DNA from: Bradyrhizobium lablabi
GTDB taxonomy: Bacteria > Pseudomonadota > Alphaproteobacteria > Rhizobiales > Xanthobacteraceae
DNA: 64,000 nucleotides
Assembly (NCBI RefSeq): GCF_018131005.1
Contig: NZ_JAFCJK010000001.1
Span: forward strand, 620,001-684,000
Direction of reading: 5' to 3'
The translations under genes and the position numbers were made by a program. This document shows, one piece after another, positions 57,512-64,000 of this stretch; position 1 is the first letter of the stretch, and each line of letters starts with the position of its first letter. The notes beneath the pieces were generated by a model. That model searched no databases and was not told the DNA's origin. It saw nothing but the letters and a program-made list of their open reading frames with translations.

Positions 57512-58000
57512 CTAGAATTCCCCATGCCCTCCCTGGGGATCGACCAGCCGATTGATCCGCTGCGCTGCGGCCATCGCGAAGCGCACCGTCATCGCCTTGC
57601 GCGTCGGGGCCGGCAAACGATGCTCCGGCGCTTCGCACTGGAGATGCGCGCCATAAGCGTCCGCGATGATCAGCCCGGTATCCGCCGGAAATAATTCACA
57701 CGGCAGATCCTGCGTGAAGGCAAAGAACAGCCGGTCACAATGCATCCGGTAGTCCTGCCATTTCTGATCGGCGCGCAAATCCTCGACTGACGACTTGACC
57801 TCGACGATCCAGATCTCGCCGCGCTCGTTCAGGGCCACCAGATCGGCGCGCCGGCCGGACGGCAGCGGCAATTCGCTGATGCAGGAAAACCCCAGCGACC
57901 TCAGAAGCCTCGCAGTACCGCGCGCAATCGCGAGCGCGGTTTCCGACTGGCGTCTGTCAGGTGCAGGCACGAGCGCGATCTGGCGGGCGGGCGATTCCAT
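57512..58000 (-). CDS. mmcB: MmcB family DNA repair protein
   Basis: A 162 aa PD-(D/E)XK-like nuclease-fold protein. The conserved features are RRADLVALNERGEIWIVEVK (Asp, Glu-Val-Lys triad), then SSVEDLRADQKWQDYRMHCD. In Caulobacter MmcB belongs to the DNA-damage response. It is convergent with regR and begins just before a family B repeat. Confidence 0.9.
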   Translation of the reverse strand: MESPARQIALVPAPDRRQSETALAIARGTARLLRSLGFSCISELPLPSGRRADLVALNERGEIWIVEVKSSVEDLRADQKWQDYRMHCDRLFFAFTQDLPCELFPADTGLIIADAYGAHLQCEAPEHRLPAPTRKAMTVRFAMAAAQRINRLVDPQGGHGEF

Positions 58001-58013
58001 GGCGCCGAGACTA

Positions 58014-58125
58014 TATAGCGTTTTCGAGCGAAGTGGATGCCGGTTCGCGTGAAGAAAACGCGTCAGACAAGCATCTGGAGCTTCGGTTCTGATTCAACTA
58101 GGACCGACGATGCTCTGGCCGATTT
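58014..58125. repeat. Intergenic repeat (family B)
   Basis: TATAGCGTTTTCGAGCGAAG, GGATGCCGGTTCGCGTGAAG, AAAACGCGTCAG, then CTTCGGTTCTGATTCAACTA with GGACCGACGATGCTCT, a decayed form of the 29-base palindrome. It fills most of the mmcB-GH13 divergent gap. Confidence 0.65.
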
Positions 58126-58250
58126 CAGACCGGGCGCCCATCACGAGAGGCCGTCCACGCGATTTTCCTGGCGTCCGCGAGAGGGAACCCGCAGCCCCTT
58201 CACAGCTTATCCATCGGCCGCTGCAACGGGCGGACCGATGAGGCTGCGCT

Positions 58251-59957
58251 GTGATAGACGACCTCTGGTACAAGAATGGCGTGATCTACTGCCTCTCCGT
58301 CGGCACCTACATGGATGCCAACGGCGACGGTGTCGGCGACTTCCGCGGGCTGTTGCGGCGTCTGGATTACCTGCACGGCCTCGGCATCACCACGATCTGG
58401 CTGATGCCGTTTCAACCCTCACCGTGCAAGGACGACGGTTACGACATCTCGGACTATTACAGCGTCGACCCGCGCTACGGCACTCTGGGCGACTTCGTCG
58501 AATTTACGCATGGATGCCGGCAGCGCGGCATCCGCGTCATCATCGACCTCGTCATCAATCACACTTCCGACCAACACGCCTGGTTTCAGTCGGCACGAAC
58601 CTCGAAGGACTCGCCCTATCGCGACTGGTATGTCTGGTCCGACAGGCGACCTGCGAATGCCAACACGGGGATGGTGTTTCCCGGCGTGCAGAAGTCGACC
58701 TGGACGCGCGACAAAAAAGCTGGCGCCTGGTACTTTCATCGTTTCTACGATTTCCAGCCCGATCTCAACACGTCAAACCCGCATGTGCAGGCTGAGATCC
58801 TCAAGATCATGGGGTTCTGGATTCAGCTCGGCGTCTCCGGCTTCCGCATGGATGCGGTCCCCTTCGTGATCGCGACCAAGGGCGCCACCGTGCGCAAGCC
58901 AGTCGAGCAGTATGACATGCTGCGCTCGTTCCGCGAATTCCTGCAATGGCGTCAGGGTAACGCGATCATTCTCGCCGAAGCCAATGTGCTGCCCGAAACC
59001 GACATGGAGTATTTCGGCCGCGACGGCGACCGGATGCACATGATGTTCAACTTCCACGTCAATCAGCATCTGTTCTATGCGCTGGCATCAGCCGACTCGC
59101 GACCACTCGCGAAGGCACTCGCCGCGACCAGGCCGCGGCCGGTGACGGCGCAATGGGGCCTGTTCCTGCGCAACCATGACGAGCTCGACCTCGGCCGCCT
59201 CACCAAGGCGCAGCGCGACACCGTCTTCAAGGCCTTCGGTCCGGACAAGAGCATGCAGCTCTATGACCGCGGCATCCGCCGGCGGTTCGCGCCAATGCTT
59301 GGCGGCAACCGCCGGCGGCTGGAGCTTGCGTACAGCCTGATGTGCACCCTGCCCGGAACGCCCGTGATCCGTTACGGCGACGAACTCGGCATGGGCGACA
59401 ATCTCGACCTGCCCGAGCGCAATTGCGCACGCACGCCGATGCAATGGTCCACCGAGCCGCACGCGGGCTTCACCGAGAGCGACCGGCCGTGCTCGCCGGT
59501 GATCGACCAGGGTGCCTACGGTTACGAGCACGTCAACGCCGCCAAGCAGCGGCGCGATCCCAACTCAATGCTGAACTGGACCGAGCGCATCATTCGGATG
59601 CGCAAGGAGGTCCCTGAAGTCGGCTGGGGCGATTTCAAGGTGATCGCGACGCGCGATCCTGCGGTGCTGGTGATCCGCTACGACTGGCGCAACAACTCGG
59701 TGCTGTTCATACACAACCTCGCAGAACAGCCCCGCGAGGTCTCATTTGCCGTCGGGCTTCCGGATGACGCGGGGGACCTGCTGGTCAATCTGTTGACGGA
59801 AGATCACAACCGCGCCGACGAGCGCGGCCGTCACAAGCTCCTGATCGAGGGTTACGGTTACCGCTGGTATCGGGTCGGCGGGCTCGATTACCTGCTGAAG
59901 CGCAGCGACATCGATACCGAAAGCCCGCGGGCATCGCGCCAGAGAGCGATGAGATGA
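58251..59957 (+). CDS. GH13 alpha-amylase family protein (trehalose synthase-like)
   Basis: A 568 aa enzyme with a (beta/alpha)8 barrel. Catalytic residues: nucleophile Asp201 (FRMDAV), acid Glu243 (LAEANV), Asp310 (RNHDELD). The opening LWYKNGVIYCLSVGTYMDAN and GDFRGLLRRLDYL resemble the trehalose synthase/GH13_16 branch, but substrate is not certain. Start is GTG 58251 after GAGGCTGCGC. Its last six codons and stop lie in a family A repeat. It is convergent with a second GH13 gene. Confidence 0.83.
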   Translation: MIDDLWYKNGVIYCLSVGTYMDANGDGVGDFRGLLRRLDYLHGLGITTIWLMPFQPSPCKDDGYDISDYYSVDPRYGTLGDFVEFTHGCRQRGIRVIIDLVINHTSDQHAWFQSARTSKDSPYRDWYVWSDRRPANANTGMVFPGVQKSTWTRDKKAGAWYFHRFYDFQPDLNTSNPHVQAEILKIMGFWIQLGVSGFRMDAVPFVIATKGATVRKPVEQYDMLRSFREFLQWRQGNAIILAEANVLPETDMEYFGRDGDRMHMMFNFHVNQHLFYALASADSRPLAKALAATRPRPVTAQWGLFLRNHDELDLGRLTKAQRDTVFKAFGPDKSMQLYDRGIRRRFAPMLGGNRRRLELAYSLMCTLPGTPVIRYGDELGMGDNLDLPERNCARTPMQWSTEPHAGFTESDRPCSPVIDQGAYGYEHVNAAKQRRDPNSMLNWTERIIRMRKEVPEVGWGDFKVIATRDPAVLVIRYDWRNNSVLFIHNLAEQPREVSFAVGLPDDAGDLLVNLLTEDHNRADERGRHKLLIEGYGYRWYRVGGLDYLLKRSDIDTESPRASRQRAMR

Positions 59958-60032
59958 GGATGAATCATCATCGCGCTCAAGCCTTCTCTTTGAGCATGGT
60001 CCTTTCGGAAGGTCGATACACGGCTTTCCGGT

Positions 60033-60040
<8 letters not shown>
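59946..60040. repeat. Intergenic repeat (family A) joining two convergent GH13 genes
   Basis: AGCGATGAGATGAGGATGAA, CATCATCGCGCTC, TTTGAGCATGGTCC, TTTCGGAAGG and GGCTTTCCGGTTCATACC. It holds the stop codons of both convergent genes: TGA at 59955-59957 on the plus strand and TGA at 60035-60033 on the minus strand. Confidence 0.7.
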
Positions 60041-61637
<1,597 letters not shown>

Positions 61638-61737
61638 CCCAAAGCCCCTCATGATCCGGCCCAAGCGAGCTAACGCCCGCGATGCCGCCTGGTTCACGGC
61701 CCAAGCACGATACTTGGGAAGGAAAATGACGGCCGCG

Positions 61738-62550
61738 TCAGTGCCGGCCCACTGCAATCTGATAGATCGTGATCAGGACCTCGAACAGGATCAGGAAGAC
61801 GATGATCAACTCCAGTCGCAGGGAGCGGCTGGTGTCGATGATATCGGTGAGGACCTGCGCGGTTTCAGCAATGACGGCGAGTTTTCGGTTCAGCGATTCC
61901 GCCCGCTCCTTCAATTCATACTCATCCTCAAGCCGGGAGTAGAGTCGCTCGAGCTGCGGCTTGTCCCAGAGGATGTCCGGCTTTTCCCCGATCTCGACCG
62001 GGCCAGCCACGCGGTGGCGCACCAACAGCGCGTTGCCAATATGCTTGAGGATCGCGGCGCGGCCGCCGCGCGGACGCCCGCCCTTGGCTAATTCGCGCGC
62101 GAACGGCTCGGTGAGATCGAACACAGCCGCAACCTCGCGCTCGTGCCGGGCCAGCACCACGCTCTTGGCGAGTGCCTCGCCGACCAGGATCAGCCGCTCG
62201 GGCGACAGGCTTTGCAGATAGATCGGGCCGCCCGGCGGGATCTGGTCTTCCTTCTCCGACGCGAGCTCGATAATCGCGATCTCCTCCTCACGCCGCGTGA
62301 ACGGGCCGGTCATGCGCGATTGCAGCCCGCGCAGAAATTCGTCTTCCTCCAGCGCATTGAGCCCAATCAGGACCACCACGCCGTAACGGAACAGGATGGC
62401 GACGCCGTTTTCGTTGACGCGGAACGCGAGCGGGGTGGTCGCCAGCACATCGCCACGTTCCAGGCCGGATGTATTGATGCGGTCGGCGACGAAAAATGCG
62501 CGGGCGGTGGTCCGCGGTCCGCCGAGCGGCGATTTGGAGGCCTGGGTCAT
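61738..62550 (-). CDS. RMD1/DUF155 family membrane protein
   Basis: A 270 aa protein related to yeast Rmd1 and human RMND1, found in proteobacteria without known function. An N-terminal soluble part (1-180) has AFFVADRINTSGLERGDVL and VAILFRYGVVVLIGLNALEE. A helical stretch (195-240) with LYSRLEDEYELKERAESLNR follows and a single C-terminal membrane anchor (about 247-265). It is divergent from the MBL gene. No operon partner. Confidence 0.82.
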   Translation of the reverse strand: MTQASKSPLGGPRTTARAFFVADRINTSGLERGDVLATTPLAFRVNENGVAILFRYGVVVLIGLNALEEDEFLRGLQSRMTGPFTRREEEIAIIELASEKEDQIPPGGPIYLQSLSPERLILVGEALAKSVVLARHEREVAAVFDLTEPFARELAKGGRPRGGRAAILKHIGNALLVRHRVAGPVEIGEKPDILWDKPQLERLYSRLEDEYELKERAESLNRKLAVIAETAQVLTDIIDTSRSLRLELIIVFLILFEVLITIYQIAVGRH

Positions 62551-62720
62551 GGAAATTCGGACTGCGGGGACCTAGATCATCGTCGATAGCACGGGCAGAT
62601 CGATCTGTTCGGGCATACTCAGTCGGCCGAGCCTATCACGGTCTGTTTTGGATCACACGCCGGGTGAGGCGCGTATACTGTCCGTGTTGACGGCTTCCCC
62701 GCGATGCCTATGGTGAATCC

Positions 62721-63389
62721 ATGGATGACAAGACCGAGACCAAACCGAAAGCCGGCGCGATCATCGTGCCGGTGACGTTGTTCGAACAGAACTGCACCAT
62801 TATCTGGCACGAGCCGACCAAGAAGGCGGTGGTGATCGACCCCGGCGGGGACGTGCAGAAGATCCAGGCCGCGATCAAACAGACCGGCGTTACGGTCGAG
62901 AAGATCTGGCTGACCCACGGCCATATCGACCATGTCGGTGGTGCCGCCGAACTGCGCGACGCGCTACAGGTGAAGATCGAGGGGCCGCATATCGCCGACA
63001 AGTTTCTGCTCGACAACGTCGTATCGAGCGGCGAACGCTTCGGCATGACCGGGGTGCGCAACTTCGGGCCCGACCGCTGGCTCGACGAGGGCGACCAGGT
63101 TTCGATCGGCGATCTCACCTTCGACATCCTGCATTGCCCCGGCCATTCGCCTGGCAGCGTGGTGTTCTTCAACAAGGAGATGCGCTTCGCCCATGTCGGC
63201 GACGTCCTGTTCGCCGGCTCGGTCGGGCGAACCGATCTGCCCGGAGGCAGCCACCCGACGCTGATCCAGTCGATCAAGGACAAGCTGCTGCCGCTCGGCG
63301 ACGATGTCGGCTTCATCTGCGGCCACGGCGCGGGCTCGAGCATCGGCCAGGAGCGGATGACGAATCCGTTCCTGACCGGCGAGTTGTAG
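62721..63389 (+). CDS. Metallo-beta-lactamase-fold hydrolase (glyoxalase II-like)
   Basis: A 222 aa two-metal hydrolase. The HxHxDH motif is THGHIDH (His66, His68, Asp70, His71); further ligands follow in HCPGHSPGSVVFF and the terminal FICGHGAGSSIGQE. A YcbL/GloB-type enzyme that could cleave S-lactoylglutathione or a similar thioester; short length without the C-terminal glutathione domain argues for the YcbL-like group. Convergent with the PHB-type esterase gene, eight bases apart. Confidence 0.88.
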   Translation: MDDKTETKPKAGAIIVPVTLFEQNCTIIWHEPTKKAVVIDPGGDVQKIQAAIKQTGVTVEKIWLTHGHIDHVGGAAELRDALQVKIEGPHIADKFLLDNVVSSGERFGMTGVRNFGPDRWLDEGDQVSIGDLTFDILHCPGHSPGSVVFFNKEMRFAHVGDVLFAGSVGRTDLPGGSHPTLIQSIKDKLLPLGDDVGFICGHGAGSSIGQERMTNPFLTGEL

Positions 63390-63396
63390 GCCCGCG

Positions 63397-64000
63397 TTAC
63401 TTCATCAATCCCGCTGCCGTGAGCGCGCGTGTGATGACGCTGCCGACGTCGATGCCACGGCGGCGCGCCGCGCGCGACGGCCTGCCGCTCCGCGCTGGCG
63501 AAACGGCGCTTTTGGCTTCTTTGTTATTGGTGTCTTTTGCGATCCGCTTTACGGCCGATCTCGCCGTTTCGTCGGCGACGATCTCATTTGCAGCCTGTAC
63601 CTCATTGGATTGATGGACACGGCCGGTCAGGCCAAAGAACGTCGCGATATGATAGGACGAGGAAATCCCGGCCTCGATGAGGAACGCGCCTTCCACGCCG
63701 TACCGCTCGTCATTGTCAGCGAGGCCGAGCGGCGCGCCATGGGCCATGTCGTTGATGGTGTAGGACTCGACCAGCGTCTCGCCATCGGCATTCCACCAGA
63801 CCTCCCGGGGATGGCCGTCGACATCAGCCTTCGACATCGCCGTAAGCGGCAGGCCGTGGACATCAAGCCACTGCCTGATGATGGCATCCGCATTGCCGGG
63901 ATGGACGGTGCGGTCGGCACTGCCGTGCCACACGGAAATTCTCGGCCAGGTGCCCTTGTGCTTGGATGCCTTGCGAACGAATTCGCCCAGGCTGGCCTCG
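63397..64000 (-). CDS. PHB depolymerase-type esterase, N-terminus cut by window edge
   Basis: The C-terminal 200 residues are visible, open to base 64000. SVWHGSADRTVHPGNAD carries the catalytic Asp and INDMAHGAPLG the His of the short-chain-length PHA depolymerase/feruloyl esterase family; the nucleophile Ser would be outside. After the hydrolase fold it has a basic Ala/Lys-rich tail of about 60 residues (DTNNKEAKSAV, GRPSRAARRRGID), unusual for an esterase. Whether it acts on extracellular PHB needs the missing signal peptide. Confidence 0.85.
   Translation of the reverse strand, partial: EASLGEFVRKASKHKGTWPRISVWHGSADRTVHPGNADAIIRQWLDVHGLPLTAMSKADVDGHPREVWWNADGETLVESYTINDMAHGAPLGLADNDERYGVEGAFLIEAGISSSYHIATFFGLTGRVHQSNEVQAANEIVADETARSAVKRIAKDTNNKEAKSAVSPARSGRPSRAARRRGIDVGSVITRALTAAGLMK

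Overview
The window reads as a chromosomal segment of an alphaproteobacterium, most likely Bradyrhizobium or a close Nitrobacteraceae relative. Support comes from the high G+C, a RegS/RegR-type redox two-component pair, MmcB, an orphan PhaR beside the PHB genes, and many copies of short palindromic intergenic repeats. I see no tRNA, rRNA, CRISPR array, intact insertion sequence or phage gene. Nearly all of it is ordinary chromosomal coding sequence with several accessory patches. Genus-level placement is inference; no database search was possible.

Layout. 0-8.7 kb: PHB synthesis genes (acetoacetyl-CoA reductase cut by the window edge, phbA thiolase) divergent from the regulator phaR, then a degenerate-GGDEF/EAL protein, a small orphan ORF, a membrane protein, rpmF, mtgA, a short-chain polyprenyl diphosphate synthase and a DUF1345 protein. 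8.7-18.2 kb: a GFA-type zinc protein, an NTF2-like protein, a CPA1 Na+/H+ antiporter, a TauD-type oxygenase plus Rieske oxygenase pair, ispG, a sulfurtransferase, a DMT exporter and a Zur-like repressor. 18.3-21.5 kb: a marR-emrA-emrB efflux operon with a repeated-sequence operator candidate. 21.8-26.5 kb: an orphan branched-chain-type substrate-binding protein, a decayed 3' end of a Gfo/Idh dehydrogenase, an A/T-richer acyltransferase-SGNH gene and an intact Gfo/Idh paralogue. 26.7-29.4 kb: pcaG, pcaH and pcaF of the beta-ketoadipate pathway.

29.6-45.4 kb: mutS and glnD, genes often adjacent in this class, are separated here by about 10 kb of accessory genes. These are a cupin, a membrane protein, a LysR regulator divergent from an aaeB-aaeX-aaeA-like aromatic-acid efflux cassette whose pump gene is frameshifted in a run of six C, an OsmC protein and an ssu-like sulfonate/nitrate ABC transporter whose operon has repeats inserted in it. 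45.6-64 kb: an O6-alkylguanine transferase, a second orphan substrate-binding protein, DUF1330, PBP1A, a WrpM/DUF45 metalloprotein, phaZ, an ABC-2 exporter, regS-regR, mmcB, two convergent GH13 enzymes, an RMD1/DUF155 protein, a metallo-beta-lactamase-fold hydrolase and a PHB-depolymerase-type esterase cut by the window edge.

Common themes are PHB turnover (phbB, phbA, phaR, phaZ, edge esterase), aromatic catabolism and export (pca genes, Rieske/TauD, aae-like cassette), redox regulation (RegSR) and trehalose/alpha-glucan chemistry. The most unusual pattern is that at least six genes end inside copies of the dispersed intergenic repeats, which supply their stop codons. I found no clearly new defence or catalytic system.
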